Of a DNA stretch of 64,000 bases, positions 21,689 to 31,609 are shown piece after piece (positions within the stretch are counted from its first letter, which is position 1; every line of letters starts with the position of its first letter). Source of the DNA: Pascua guehoae (taxonomy: Eukaryota; Basidiomycota; Tremellomycetes; Trichosporonales; Trichosporonaceae); NCBI GenBank assembly GCA_001600415.1, contig BCJX01000016.1:287878-351877 (forward strand), written 5' to 3'. The notes under the pieces were generated by a model, which did no database searches, had not been told where the DNA came from, and saw only the letters and a program-made list of their open reading frames with translations. The position numbers were made by a program, and so were the translations under genes.

Positions 21689-22944
21689 GTGGGAGTGTTC
21701 AGAGGTCGATTCTTGAGTTTCCGAGGACAAAGTGTTTGAGGTGATTGGGCAGAACTCAATGAAGATTAGACAGTTATCGATGTCAGAGTGCATTATTGAC
21801 GCCGCTAGACAAATCGTCCTATGGTTCGATGTAGGACGAGCCAGAGCGGCTCTCAGAGGGCAGTGCTGCTTGGTAACGACCGTTGGGCTTGGCATTCTCT
21901 ACTTCGTGTTCGTTTGCTCCTGACACTCGGGACGACGCGTCCCACACCACGAGCAATACAACAGACAGGGCCTGTTGCTGCCCCGCTCCCAGTCAGATAT
22001 CCAGATGGTCGGTAGATATGTTCCACCCCACAGGCGGTACACTGGTGCCCAGGTACCGGGACAAGGTGGGCGGGTACCTACCTGTTGCTCTGGAGAGTTC
22101 ACCAAAGCGGGGCCGTTGGGCACCTGCCACCGTTCAGTCCCCTGCGAGGCACCTGTTTCAAACAAGGCGGAAAGAACATGCAACCTCACTCCTGTGCAAC
22201 TGCCGCGTTTTGACACAAAAACTTGCCCCGCACAAACCACAGAATTCGCCGGTGTTTGCATCCCGTCGAGGTCGCAAGGCACAGTACGGCAGTCTCGCGG
22301 CCTCACGGGTTCCTATTTACAATGAAATGGCCACAAGATGTCGATGTGGCTGAGAAAGCAAGATCAAGTGGGGGGTTTGGGTGGCAAACGGCGCAGAGGT
22401 GGGTGAAACCACGTGCCCAAGGTGAAACATCAACACCGAAACGCCCCTTCGATTTGGCAACGTCAACGTCTCCTGCAGCCAGCTGCCAGGTGCAGCCGCC
22501 CATGGAAAGGTGCTGTCGATGTGCTCGCAGGAGAAGTATGCAATTATGATCTCTGGAGGGAATTGCAGATTGTAAATCGCGGGTAGAGTACTCCCCTCGA
22601 CTGGACTAGGCGACATGACGGAGTTGGAACCATGCCGATGCGCTCGGCATGCCCCATATCCAAGTGTCCGTGTACTTACGATGCGATCGGAATAGAGCCC
22701 ACCCCTGTCGGCTGTGAACGGGTGACAATGTGAACGCTACAGTCGTAAACGGTTGGCAGTTGGCGATATGTCTGAGTAGCGGTATACGTGCGAGAGGGAA
22801 GGACGAGGGCGAGGATGTTCAAAAGCCGAGAAAGCAGCCACACTAAACCCCCTTGTCTCTCCTCTTCGAAATCGTCTCTCTCACCCAAGCCGATCTCGTT
22901 TACGACATTTACAGCTAGCTTGGCCCCCGAGAGGCAAAAGAGAA
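21689..22944. other. Upstream of member A; possible exon relic
   Basis: No confident gene. On the minus strand a frame at 22888-22676 contains a hydrophobic stretch (LVWLLSRLLNILALVLPS) and ends at a strong GTAAGT donor (22675-22670). It could be a signal-peptide exon of member A or of a lost neighbour. No acceptor and continuation could be fitted, so it is not called a gene. Confidence 0.3.
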
Positions 22945-23033
22945 GCCTCGTATGGGGCTCGAACCCATGACATTTTGATCTTGCGCGACAAGGGAGTAAG
23001 AGTCAAACTATCTACCGACTGATATAACGAGGC
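22945..23033 (-). tRNA. tRNA-Lys(CTT) with a 17-nt intron
   Basis: On the minus strand the acceptor stem GCCTCGT/ACGAGGC, D stem TATC/GATA, anticodon stem TTTGA/TCAAA and T stem ATGGG/CCCAT all pair perfectly. The T loop is TTCGAGC. The anticodon CTT is at 22998-23000. The intron (22980-22996) follows position 37, and its CAAG can pair with the anticodon loop, as expected for fungal pre-tRNA introns. An A-run at 22936-22939 gives a Pol III T terminator downstream. The mature length is 72 nt before CCA. Confidence 0.92.
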
Positions 23034-23061
23034 AGTCGCTGTCAACTTGACAGTGCACAGA

Positions 23062-23185
23062 CCCCCCCCCCCCCCCCCCATGCACCTAACGCTACTAGGA
23101 CGTGCCCCCCCCCCCCCCCCCCTCATATCTCCTCCCTAACAGCCCATCCCCCCCCCCCCCCCCCCNNNNNNNNNNNNNNNCCCCC
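23062..23185. repeat. Three poly-C tracts and a short gap
   Basis: C runs of about 18 bases lie at 23062-23079, 23105-23122 and 23148-23165. The last borders 15 Ns (23166-23180) and continues as CCCCC. They are separated by short unique spacers. This may be an i-motif/G-quadruplex-forming cluster or an assembly problem region. Confidence 0.85.
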
Positions 23186-23202
23186 TGCCCAAACCCCTGT
23201 CC

Positions 23203-23463
23203 TTGAGTCTATCTAAAACCCCCACCACGTCTCCTACAGTACAACGCACACGGGCACCTCAGGCCGGCTCGGCCCACGCCACCCTCGTAGAGTACTACCT
23301 CACCGGCGCTGTCGGCGACGCTCTGGTGCACCCCATCGCCCAAGGTGCAGACACCAAGGGTGTTTCCATGCCCGGCGGCCGCCTGCCTGTACCCTGCAGG
23401 GCGCGGTGGCATATGTTGCCGGCCGTGGGTGGCAGTACGTGTCGGGCACGCTCGAGGTCATCT
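23203..23463 (+). pseudogene. Unrecognised coding fragment, probably a gene 3' end
   Basis: After the gap, a codon-biased segment reads QAGSAHATLVEYYLTGAVGD, then HPIAQGADTKGVSMPGGRLP. A second frame, overlapping immediately after, reads GAVAYVAGRGWQYVSGTLEV and then Ile and TAG at 23461-23463. The two halves look like one protein C-terminus joined by a frameshift or an undetected intron. No family recognised. The 5' part would be in or beyond the gap, or lost. Confidence 0.3.
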
Positions 23464-24197
23464 AGTAAAGTGTGGGAGAGTTGGTGTGTGGGACAGGAAG
23501 GTTTTGGAAATGGATGTTGGAGGTAGGAAGGGGGCCAGTCATAGTTTGTTATCGAATTGTCATGATGGCGTGGTTCCGTACCGACCTCGGCATCGTTGCG
23601 GGCTTGCATTGAAGGGGGCTGGCTCTGGGAGTTGCAAGATGTTGCAAGTGATATAGACGTTCTCTGAGTTCCACTCAGCATATGGACTTGCCTGTCATTG
23701 CCTCCCAACGCCTTGTGCAGAGCAACAGGTATTGGTTCCATAGAGCCTTGACTGTGCTCCTGTTGACGAAGCACCGTGTATCCGAGACCATACGAGACAC
23801 ACCTAGCGTCCCAAGCCACCGCAGTCGTTGTACAGCTGCGCGTGGAACACGGTCAACTCGTCAGCACTACGTAGTATCCCAACATGAGGCACATCGGAAC
23901 GAGGTCGAACCTGGAGCGCGTCCATTGGCGTATGTATGTTCTTCTACGCATGCTCCCACTCAACCGTGTATCGAATGCCAACTGCACGAGGTCCGGTTTC
24001 CCCGTTCGAGTCGGTTAGTTTGGAGATTATTCAGCGTCGCCTATCGGTGGCAGAAGGGCTCGAAACGAGGCTGATTGCTCCGTAACGAACCCCAGCCCCC
24101 CACATTCCACAAAGTCCATCATCGGTCAAATACCCCTCCCAGCGTCACTACTTCGATCTCTGCATCGCTCCCATCTCCATCTACACTGCACACCACC
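23464..24197. other. Intergenic, no gene seen
   Basis: Short overlapping frames only. The last ~100 bases are the promoter/leader of the dehalogenase gene. Confidence 0.5.
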
Positions 24198-25081
24198 ATG
24201 CCCTCCGTATACTGTGAGACACCTGACGGGTTCATGACTGTAGCTGACCCCAAGTCGATATAATCGGCACATGCTGTGAGTGGGCCTCTCCACTCCAATC
24301 TACCCCAACTTCCGCCCACTGACACGCAGTCTCATACGAGGCAGCCGAAGACGCCGTCCAAGCGCGCCTCGGCTCCAAACTCGCGCAGTACTCGATCTCG
24401 CCCAAAGTCCTCTTCCAGTTCTGGCAAGTCACCGTCGAGCGCGACGAGGCCTTTATGGAGTACACGCACCGCCCCCAGGCCCACGTCGACGTATGGCGTG
24501 CCGTCCTCCCGCGCGTGCTGTTCCAAGCGGGTGTCCCTCCCCAAGCCATTGATGGATTCTACACCGACGCCGACGTCGATGCCATCATACACACCTACAA
24601 GTATGGCCTGCGTCCTCGCCCCGGATTCAAGGAGATGCTCGCCACCCTCAAAGCGGGCGGTATCGAGTTTAACACGTGTTCGAATGCGGGTCCCGATCGC
24701 GTCCGGTCCTTCTTTTCCAAAGCGGGGATCGAAATCGACGACGCGCAGATATGCGACGTCACGAGCCGGGTCGGGGTGAAGAAGCCCCGGCTCGAGGTGT
24801 ATCGTACCCTCATGGAGGAGTGTGAGCGGAAGAACCCTGGAGAGGTGGTCATTTTTGGTGGTGAGCATCACTGTACTACACGCCAACTCACAGAGCCATC
24901 TGACCATCCAGCATCCCATGCGTGGGACCTCGCAGGCGCCAAGGCGTGCGGCTTCAAGACGGCGTACACACTCGAATATGAGCATTTCGAATGCACCGAG
25001 ATGTGGGGGCAGCACGACGTCGTGGCTCCTGATCTCGCGGCCCTGGGGAAGGCGATTGTCGCAAAGTATGGCACGCAGTAG
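24198..25081 (+). CDS. HAD superfamily hydrolase, 2-haloacid dehalogenase type
   Basis: Four exons: 24198-24213, 24255-24275, 24330-24860 and 24912-25081. The introns are 41, 54 and 51 bp. The spliced product is 245 residues and starts MPSVYFDIIGTCFSYEAAED. The first two exons are tiny (16 and 21 nt), yet they supply the HAD motif I FDxxGT with nucleophile Asp7. Motif II is TCSNAG, the motif III lysine is in VGVKKPRLEVY, and the acidic motif IV is ASHAWDLAGA. This matches L-2-haloacid dehalogenases in size and order. The Asn usually preceding AWD in that family is His here, which may alter substrate use. Expected reaction: hydrolysis of a C-halogen (or related) bond through an aspartyl-ester intermediate in the cytosol. 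The physiological substrate is unknown. The first-exon join was chosen because it removes a TAA and restores motif I. Confidence 0.88.
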
Positions 25082-25249
25082 AGGCTTGTATCTGAGAGTG
25101 TCTGCCATGGCCTTCACGATTCTGGTTCTAACGAGGATATGCATCGAGAGTGGGACGGAGTTATCACTGCAGAGAGTCTTGTTGGCTCGTCCTTTCCGGC
25201 TCCCACAGTCCGTCTCCGCCCTCCGTCCTCGTCTCGCTACAGGCTGGGG

Positions 25250-25560
25250 GTTGAGTCTTGACAACACATGTTGAGCTGGGAGGAAGCGAACGAGCCCTCA
25301 TTGACGTTGTGCGTGTTGTGCTCGACAACAGAGTTGGCGTTTGGGCTGTGGTAGATGATTGTGACGTTGCCTCCGTAGACGACACAAGACTCACCTTCGC
25401 CGGCAGTACGGGAAGCGGGAACGGGGGAAGTACTGAAGCTTCGTCAGTCATTACACAAACAATCTTCATTGGACATGGTATATCCATGTTTGATCCCCGT
25501 GTATCGGACCATTCGAAGGTGAGGTCGAGCTGGAGAGATCGGTGCAGGAGGTAGGAAGGA
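25250..25560 (-). pseudogene. Fragment of the receptor-like family ectodomain
   Basis: The minus strand reads LDLTFEWSDTRGS, resembling the CxxLxFxW ectodomain start of the neighbouring family. Further on, in another frame, it reads GGNVTIIYHSPNANSVVEHN...CCQDSTPSL then stop, resembling GWRVTIIFLDATFS...CLNQ of member B. There is no transmembrane helix or PPxY tail afterwards. I read it as a truncated or decaying paralogue lying next to the dehalogenase 3' end. Confidence 0.35.
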
Positions 25561-25919
25561 CACTAGTGTCCATGTAGACCCCCATGGCTAGGGCACTGCC
25601 TCGCACTCTCTTTACGCCCCCGTTGCGCCCTCTAGAGTATGGCCTTTTGGCCTTCTCCCCTAACCCCTGCCTGTTAGCCTGCTGTATGCTACAACCAACC
25701 CGCGTCCCCTCCCTCTCATCATTTTTTTCTCAACCGCTCATTCACTCAAGCACGGCCGAGCCACAAGTGGACACTATTTACGACGTGTATATCAATTCTG
25801 CCAGTGCACGTACCGACTGAGCACTGACGCTTAACTGCCTTGCAGGTTGAAGGGACCGCATCGGGCATGAACGAGGATAGCAGATAGCAGAGCTGTATTG
25901 GGGAGGGGATACGTTCCCG
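25561..25919. other. Intergenic, no gene seen
   Basis: A 78-codon forward frame at 25584-25820 shows no recognisable features. No RNA gene seen. Confidence 0.4.
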
Positions 25920-26420
25920 CTACAAACGTGTATGGTAATGGCGCGCTAAGCAGGCCCGACCGCCACTGTCGACGAGGTCGTACGGCGGCGGCGGACTGTG
26001 CGGACGCTGGGTGAACGTGCGTGTCACGAGCAAGGTATGCTCGGTCGCCGCTGTCAAAGACGATGCGGATGCGGGGGCCGCGGACGAGGACGCTAGGTCA
26101 TCGCCAGTGTTGTTGTCGCGTGAGTGTTGTTGTCCCTCGCTGAGCCCCACTTCTTTTGGCACCCCCGCCGTCACAGCCGACGATGACGACGGTGACGACG
26201 CCGACGGTGGTGCAACCTCAGTGGGCTGGGCATTGACGGGTATTTGCTTGGGTTTTAGACACAGGCCGGCGAACAGGTCTTCGCCATCGGGGTCAGGCCA
26301 GTACTGCATTGGTGGCTTGCGCTTTCCCCGCCGCGTGGGGTTTCCAGGTACAGAACTAGAGCCGCAGGCTGCACCGGGGTCTGTTCTCGTGCAATGTGTC
26401 TGGTTGTCGCTTGCTTGCAC
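25920..26420 (-). CDS. Hypothetical Ser/Ala-rich protein with a PPPPY motif
   Basis: The minus-strand frame of 166 residues runs from the ATG at 26420. It has a basic, soluble-looking N-terminus (TRRGKRKPPMQYWPDPDGED), a Ser/Ala/Thr-rich middle and the C-terminal segment SPPPPYDLVDSG. No membrane helix or signal peptide is visible in this exon, although upstream exons cannot be excluded (open minus frames continue to about 26800). The PPxY motif near the C-terminus resembles the tails of the adjacent membrane-protein family. This could be the cytoplasmic part of another member or an unrelated protein. Coding status is uncertain. Confidence 0.35.
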   Translation of the reverse strand: MQASDNQTHCTRTDPGAACGSSSVPGNPTRRGKRKPPMQYWPDPDGEDLFAGLCLKPKQIPVNAQPTEVAPPSASSPSSSSAVTAGVPKEVGLSEGQQHSRDNNTGDDLASSSAAPASASSLTAATEHTLLVTRTFTQRPHSPPPPYDLVDSGGRACLARHYHTRL

Positions 26421-27224
26421 TGGCTGCTGTTAGCTCTGTGGAGAGGGCAGGTGGCGTACTGGTTGACTCGGCGTTGGTTGTGCTTTGGGCACGGGTTGTT
26501 CATTATGAAGTTGTTGTTGACACGACATTGCGGGGGGCTTTGGAAGAGATATGCGGTTGTCGAGAGTGGAGATGGAAAGATGGGTAAGATGGGTTGATGC
26601 ATCCACCGGAACTCTTATAAGAAGCAAATGGCAGGTCGTTGAGTCGGACATTCGAGGGTCTGCACGTGGGGTATTTGTTTTCGACTCGAGAGTCATGAGA
26701 GAGCAGCCAAGACACAGGAATCGTGACAGGCCCAAGGCACGACCTCAACTCTCCAGTACATACAGTGACCGTAGTGCGTTGAACCAAGTTTGTGTGTATC
26801 TCACGCATCGACACCGAGCTGAAGACCGAGCGTAACTACAAGACTGTTGTGGATTGTAAAGTGGGCGCAACACAACACGACACACGGTGCCTTACACTTC
26901 GAAGCGAGATCGCCACAAAGGTGTACGGCTAACGGAGGCAGGTTAGTGCCCGTCGCTTCAAGTCGGAACAACTGACTTTCTCACCTATCTACTGCGCGAC
27001 AGGATCACCTTGGTACTGCAAGATGGGGTAGCATTCTATTCTCAACTCATGACAAGTGCAAAAGATCTAATCAAGGGGAGACCATGTGCGGGAAATGCCA
27101 TCCGCACGCACGGATATGGCAGCGAAGCGCCACAGGTTATATCGGGGATTCTCTTGATCACGATACGATCACTCCTAACAGCGCACTCCATTGGCCAGCC
27201 ACTGCTGGACTACACCACAAGTTA

Positions 27225-28487
27225 TCATTCACGGGGGTCGTCCTGCTCGCGCCAGGCGGGGTTATACAACGGAGGAAGTTCAGGCGAGGTTGGCAGGCGG
27301 CCAGCATCTGCTGCGTGGTCGGTGCCGGTTTCGGAGGTGGTGGCCCAATTGTTCGTCGCTGTCGAGGGCCTCGTAAACACGTCAGAGGTTCTTTCCGACA
27401 AGGTCTGGGCGATGTTGCTCGAGCTGGCCCACTCGGAGGACGACGCGGAGAGTGATCGAACAGCGGGTGGTGGTGTGGCTGGCGTGAAGCGTTGTTTCTC
27501 GGTGAATGGTGGCATCGCAAAGGGGATAGGAGACGTCGCTGGGGAAGTGGTTGTGGTCGTCGCAAGAGGCGTACCAAGGGGAACTTGGGATATTTGCGGG
27601 GGTTGGAAAGGAGTAGGTTCGGGATCCGACCCCTCTCCGGCTCCAATGTCGAAGGGAGAGGATGGGCGCAGTTTGTCCATGCCGTGGCGGCGGAGCCAAA
27701 TGAGCACCGCAGCGGCAATGAGGCCGATTCCCAAACTGCCACCAACGACGCCACCTGCGATCGCACCAGCGTTGGTCTTCTTCTTGGCGGGCGCGGGTTC
27801 CGGTGCCTCTGAAGACGCGGCAGCCGCTTCTGAATCCGGCTCTGAGGGGATAGACGAATTCTCGGCCGGCGCCCCAGAAGAAGATGGCGATGGTAGGGAG
27901 GAAGGCGCTGGAACGGTGGAGGTAGCCGGTGTGTTGTGAGGGGGCTCCGAGGTCAAGGGTGGTGGAAGGATCAAGTCTCCCACTTGATTCAAGCACGACC
28001 GGTCATTTCCTATGACGTTGGTTTCGTACATTTTGGAGTTGGTGGCGTTCGCCCCTTCCGAGTACGAGAAGGTCGCGTCCAGGAAAATGATCGTGACTCG
28101 CCAGCCAGGCTCGAGTGTCACCTCTGGCCAGGTGAATGTTGTCGCGTAGACCCCCGAGAAGATCCTTTTGATGTCCGTGTTGTTCATTTCTGAAGTGACC
28201 TGGTAAAACCTCCAAAGTCAGCAAAAGCTTGGGCCTGGTCACAGGGAAACGTAAGTCGTGCTGTGATGCAACGCAAGAGAAGACCAGATGCGGAAGCACA
28301 GTACGTACATTGCGTACGGAGCCGTTCCTCCTGTCCAGTCCCACTGAGCTGGCTGGCATGCCGCAAGCCTAAGTGGAACCGAGACAAGCCGCATTGGCGC
28401 CTGCTGAGCCAACACTACGGCGAGATTGACGAGACAAACCAAGCCGAAAGCCCAGCAAGGCAATGGCCTCGTGACGGAACTGATCAT
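27225..28487 (-). CDS. Receptor-like single-pass membrane protein, member B
   Basis: Two exons: 28487-28309 and 28209-27225. The 99-bp intron has a GTACGT donor, a ctgac branch and acceptor gAG. The total is 387 residues. Exon 1 encodes a signal peptide (MISSVTRPLPCWAFGLVCLV, cleavage probably after VVLA) and the ectodomain motif CQPAQWDWTGGTAPYAM. The intron falls in phase 2 at the last codon. Exon 2 gives FYQVTSEMNNTDIKR, then FTWPEVTLEPGWRVTIIFLD with several N-x-S/T sites. A Ser/Pro/Glu stalk, the transmembrane helix AIAGGVVGGSLGIGLIAAAV, a basic stop and a Ser/Thr/Pro-rich tail follow. The end is ADAGRLPTSPELPPLYNPAW plus REQDDPRE. It probably sits at the plasma membrane. The tail PPLY could recruit WW-domain ubiquitin-ligase complexes (inference). 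The spacing and strand shared with A, C and D indicate tandem duplication. Confidence 0.8.
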
Positions 28488-29084
28488 GAGGGATGTGCTG
28501 TTCCAAAGGAGGTGACGAGCGCCAGAGTCGTGGCTTGCCGGAGCTGTCGTTGGTTGTAGACCGTGCTACCAGTGTCGAGGCCTGTCTGAAGGAGACAAAA
28601 CCTCAGAGTATAGTGCACAGGCCCTCTTATATCATTGTAAGCCACCCACGCCGCTCCTTCCATGAAGACTGGCATTTCCATGAAGAGACTAGTGGGCCAG
28701 TGAAAAACCGGGTGGTTGCGGGGAGGCTAAAACTCCCACCTATTCTGTAGTGGACAAAAAGCCACCCAAAACTGCATGACTTCCATTGCGCTGCAACACT
28801 ACTGTTAGTACTTGTGTCCTAGCACGTCCAGCACACCGCTACGAGGTCACTTATCGGCCGAGCCGGCTTAGCATTAGACGGACTCTGATAGAAGTTTCAG
28901 GAGATAGCTGACGCTATTGCATGTCAAAGATGGCTACATAGTTCCCTTTGCACCGCGTTAAGGTCTTGGTGCTCACTCACAGCCGCTGGTGGAGACCAGC
29001 CAAAGCGCTTGACTAGCTAATGCTGTATGCCTGGGAATCGCTACCTGCCTTCCCAATTGCGCCAGGCAGTCCAGCAATGACACC
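28488..29084. other. Intergenic between members B and C
   Basis: Promoter side of B and 3' flank of C. No gene recognised. Confidence 0.5.
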
Positions 29085-30215
29085 TTATGCCGAGCCGTCC
29101 GAAGGGCGGCGCCAAGCTGGATTATACAGTGGCGGCAGTTTAGGCCTGATATTTACTGGGCCGGCATCCTCTTCGTGTTCGGACTCGGACTCGGGCTGGG
29201 GCCCGAACAGCATTTGAAAGGGTGGCCGCCCTCGCGATGCCGCAGTGATGCCTGAGTGTGTGAGTATATTGCGAGAAATAATACTGGACCAACCTCGTGA
29301 CTTGGAGTGGGTGGACGGATACTGACATTTTTCCCCTGCAGCAAGTGTGTCACTCGGAGAGTAATGTGTTGTCACCCCGCCGGTGTACAGGTCCGTGGAC
29401 GAGGACAGACTGAACGACAGCACGCTCGGCGTAGGCTCAGGGTCGAGTGGAGTAGGCGCTGGAGGCTCCTTGGCTTCCTCGGTCGTCAACGGCGAAGGCG
29501 AAGATGACGGGGAACCAATGTTACGACGGTGACGGCGAAGGAGGAAGAATAGCAGGATGGCCAAAGCGAAGAGAGTGCCAATGCCGCCGACGACACCGCC
29601 TGCAATCGCAGCTGTGTGGCTTTTATGCGTGTCGTAGGTTGGAACGGTGGTCTCTACCGGTTGTTCGGAAGAGCTGGTGACTGAGTTTACTGGCCCAAAA
29701 GAGGTTGCACTCAGGCGTCCGTCGGAGCCGGTAACCGTGACCCAGTGTGAGGTTGCGGGGCCGGAGGAAGTCTGCCGAGGAGTGGCGCCGGTATCGCTGC
29801 TGGCATGTTGCGTCCTCTCGCCCGAATGACTTGTAGAGCTCTCTTCATATGTTGCAGTTGGAGAGGGGTCAGAGGAGCCCGCCGTACTGGTTGTGTCTGA
29901 CGCGAAGTCAGAAACAGAGCCTTGGGTGGTGTTGGGATCGGGGCTGTCCGGCCTAAACGAGGGGGCTCTTGAAGAGGAGAGCTGAGTGGTGATAAACGCG
30001 GGGGGGCCCACCGCACGCGTCCCCAAAAACGAGGAGGCTGCTGAAGGGAATGCCTGGGTAGTGATGGGAACGGGGCCGTCCAGCATGATCGCGGGGTCAA
30101 TCGATGGGCCCTGGCTCGGGTGCACCTCCTGTGCGGCCACTACTCTAGCCACGAGGGTCACTGCCCCGAGACAGGCCACCCAGTTGCCCAATGTACGTGG
30201 ACAGGCAAGAGACAT
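29085..30215 (-). CDS. Receptor-like single-pass membrane protein, member C
   Basis: Uninterrupted frame of 376 residues. The signal peptide (MSLACPRTLGNWVACLGAVT...VVAA-Q) leads straight into a Ser/Thr/Pro-rich stalk of about 170 residues that would be heavily O-mannosylated. The transmembrane helix AAIAGGVVGGIGTLFALAIL and the basic RRHRRN stop follow. The tail includes TTEEAKEPPAPTP (compare TVDEAKEPPLTPF in D) and ends EEDAGPVNIRPKLPPLYNPA-W-RRPSDGSA. The Cys/Trp-Gly-Gly ectodomain and the intron seen in A, B and D are absent. C may be a stalk-only derivative, or may have lost the ectodomain through a processed or deleted copy. The start is the first ATG and gives a good signal peptide. 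Confidence 0.82.
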   Translation of the reverse strand: MSLACPRTLGNWVACLGAVTLVARVVAAQEVHPSQGPSIDPAIMLDGPVPITTQAFPSAASSFLGTRAVGPPAFITTQLSSSRAPSFRPDSPDPNTTQGSVSDFASDTTSTAGSSDPSPTATYEESSTSHSGERTQHASSDTGATPRQTSSGPATSHWVTVTGSDGRLSATSFGPVNSVTSSSEQPVETTVPTYDTHKSHTAAIAGGVVGGIGTLFALAILLFFLLRRHRRNIGSPSSSPSPLTTEEAKEPPAPTPLDPEPTPSVLSFSLSSSTDLYTGGVTTHYSPSDTLAAGEKCQYPSTHSKSRGWSSIISRNILTHSGITAASRGRPPFQMLFGPQPESESEHEEDAGPVNIRPKLPPLYNPAWRRPSDGSA

Positions 30216-31609
30216 ATTGTTGTTGCAGTTGGATGGGGTGGTTGGAAATGGACAGCGACTGGTGTGCTGTGACGAGGTTCTGTAGAAGAATGACGGGCAG
30301 AGAGAACGACATATTTGTTCTGTACTTCAAGACAGCCCGTAGCGGGCCAGTGCTGGCTTCTGATTTGCGTGATTGCTATCACCGGCGTTGCCCATGTCGT
30401 CAAGCCGTTGTGAGGGGACCACCACGTATACTTGCTGTTGAGCTACATTAACCTTATGACGTGCAACACTGTGCCAAACGGGGACAACAACGGGGACTGA
30501 TTTTCAAAGCAGGAACAACTTTTCAGTATTGGCAGGAAAGCCTTGGTTGTCGCCCCGTTGCTCACGAGTATGGCTATTGAAGAAGGTTAGACAAACGCGA
30601 GCATCATCTACAGATCCAGCGCCATGTGTAAGAGCTTCTTGATGGATGCTATGTAGAATATTAGACTGCAGTCTTGGCCAGGAGGAGGTCTACTTTGCAT
30701 GAGCTGTTGTGGGCAATATAAAGGATTTCATGCGGCCATATAAGAACAACGATGTGCGTCTGAGGCATTACTATTCACTGCAGTGTTGGTTTGGACACTT
30801 AGATCAATGGATGGTGAGAACAGCAAGCTTAAGATGTTGAACAGAAGTGTTGGTGTTGGGACACGATGTACTGTGATGCGTGGACCCTGAATTCCTGCGA
30901 CTACTCCAAAGCCCGAACAATGCGTGGTTCGGGCTTTGAAGTCCATTTGAAGTCCCGACGGGTAGGTGCAGGCGACGTGTATTGTGTGGCTGAAACCCAC
31001 TGTACCGTACGATGTGGTGGTCCCGTCAGGCTCGAAAGGTGCAGCATGGCCTTCAGAGTCCGAGTGGTGTTGCGGCGCGGCTGAACAGCAGTGCAGACTC
31101 TGACAAAACGGTTCATGAGGGCCGCGGGGTGACACTGCCTGGCTCTGCTGGGCTGCTAATGCCAGCAGAGGTGAAGAGCGGCATGCCTCGGCATCCGTGG
31201 ACCCATCACGAACCTTTTTATCAGATTCTGTACCTTTATCGCGTCGCGGACACGATTTCCCCCCATGAGCGTGACCAGTACTCCTAGGTCGCGTGGTTGA
31301 AGCTTTCACATCGCCGCTCGCTTGTCAGGGACGTCGGGTACAGCCTATATGCCAAGTGTTGCCCGTCGCATAGTCGACCCATGCCCACTGATGACCGGAA
31401 GTTCAGCTTTGCGACTTTACGCTGTCCGTAGCGAAGATTGTCCATGAGGCCGAGTAGCGTGCCTAGCAGGGCACCACTTCCTCGAGACTGTCCGCTGCCG
31501 CCGACGGCTACTGTGGCATTTGCCACCCAGGCCAGCCACTGGCATTTGGGCATACATACACAGCAACTATTCTTGGGTTCTTCGACGGAGACCGCCTGAA
31601 GACGACAGC
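30216..31609. other. Intergenic between members C and D
   Basis: 1.4 kb with only short overlapping frames. The minus frame 31309-30728 shows no domain. It may hold regulatory DNA for C. Nothing recognised. Confidence 0.45.

Noticed and set aside
26503..26814. 103-codon minus frame upstream of the PPPPY protein
   Set aside because: No hydrophobic segment, no splice fit to the downstream frame, no recognisable motif.
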